The notes under the pieces: model-generated
What the model was told of the DNA's origin: nothing
Seen by the model: the letters and a program-made list of their open reading frames with translations, nothing else
Databases searched by the model: none
Translations under genes and position numbers: made by a program
Assembly: GCF_008974245.1 (NCBI RefSeq)
Contig: NZ_BBZI01000005.1
Coordinates: 592,180-656,179 of the forward strand
From: Streptomyces abyssomicinicus
GTDB taxonomy: Bacteria; Actinomycetota; Actinomycetes; Streptomycetales; Streptomycetaceae
Reading direction: 5' to 3'
DNA: 64,000 nucleotides
Shown here: positions 63,971-64,000 of the stretch, piece after piece
Numbering within the stretch: position 1 is the first letter of the stretch
Layout of the letters: every line of letters begins with the position of its first letter

Positions 63971-64000
63971 GTGACAGCGAGCACCCCGATGCCGCCCGCC
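63971..64000 (+). CDS. Possible start of a leaderless gene, cut by window edge
   Basis: GTG at 63971 lies seven bases after the TTGGCT -10, again the leaderless spacing, and opens a frame (VTASTPMPPA) to the end of the window. Only ten codons are visible and there is no ribosome site, so this rests on promoter placement alone. Confidence 0.3.
   Translation, partial: MTASTPMPPA

Noticed and set aside
1..64000. tRNA or rRNA genes, insertion sequences and CRISPR arrays
   Set aside because: No T-loop-like GTTCGAATC arm in a tRNA context, no transposase-like frame and no evenly spaced repeat-spacer array was found by eye.

Overview
The window is a very GC-rich chromosomal segment (codons mostly ending in G or C, many GTG starts, translationally coupled operons, long antisense shadow frames) and reads as a Streptomyces or close relative. 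Every family assignment below comes from reading translated sequence and remembered family motifs; no database search was possible.

Layout. (1) 1-11336 is the right end of a non-ribosomal peptide cluster. It holds a megasynthase cut by the window edge, with a methyltransferase inside one adenylation domain and a terminal thioesterase, followed by MbtH, a cytochrome P450, an SRPBCC protein and a small protein. (2) 11337-12373 is a boundary zone with a small Cys/His protein, a decayed TetR gene and a possible leader peptide. (3) 12374-25716 is housekeeping and regulatory: RsgA, an SGNH hydrolase behind a possible iron box, DUF456, a PP2C-like protein with a huge disordered stretch, a PoxB-type enzyme, an ATPase-fold regulator, DUF2637, an iron-box-controlled FhuF-like protein, GntR, peptidase E and a repeat-like protein. 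(4) 25860-32893 is purine oxidation: a PucR regulator next to a three-subunit xanthine dehydrogenase and its maturation factor XdhC. (5) 33539-35493 has a ClC channel and an SRPBCC protein. (6) 35626-48610 is a long glycan operon: UDP-glucuronate-decarboxylase-like enzyme, NodU-type carbamoyltransferase, GmhB, GmhA, HldE, two GT9 (heptosyltransferase family) and five other glycosyltransferases. (7) 48620-55951 holds a His-rich DUF4396 protein behind a CsoR-like palindrome, a pyruvyltransferase-like gene, a PRC-barrel/DUF2382 protein, a large LuxR (LAL) regulator and a zinc-ribbon protein. (8) 56146-60885 is glyoxylate disposal: glyoxylate carboligase (gcl) and, divergently placed, hydroxypyruvate isomerase and tartronate semialdehyde reductase (hyi-glxR). 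(9) 61086-64000 has a membrane-anchored protein, a small-protein/HTH pair, a 2H phosphoesterase and possibly the start of another gene.

How parts connect. Xanthine dehydrogenase starts purine breakdown and gcl/hyi/glxR finish it by turning glyoxylate into glycerate, so both ends of that route lie about 25 kb apart. The clearest unexplained signal is a pair of 15-bp palindromes with identical 21-bp spacing, order and orientation at both the gcl and hyi promoters, a regulon read directly from the DNA. The glycan operon encodes GmhA, HldE and GmhB, enough for an ADP-heptose, together with GT9 enzymes. This is unusual for a Gram-positive and is the best candidate here for a poorly described system.
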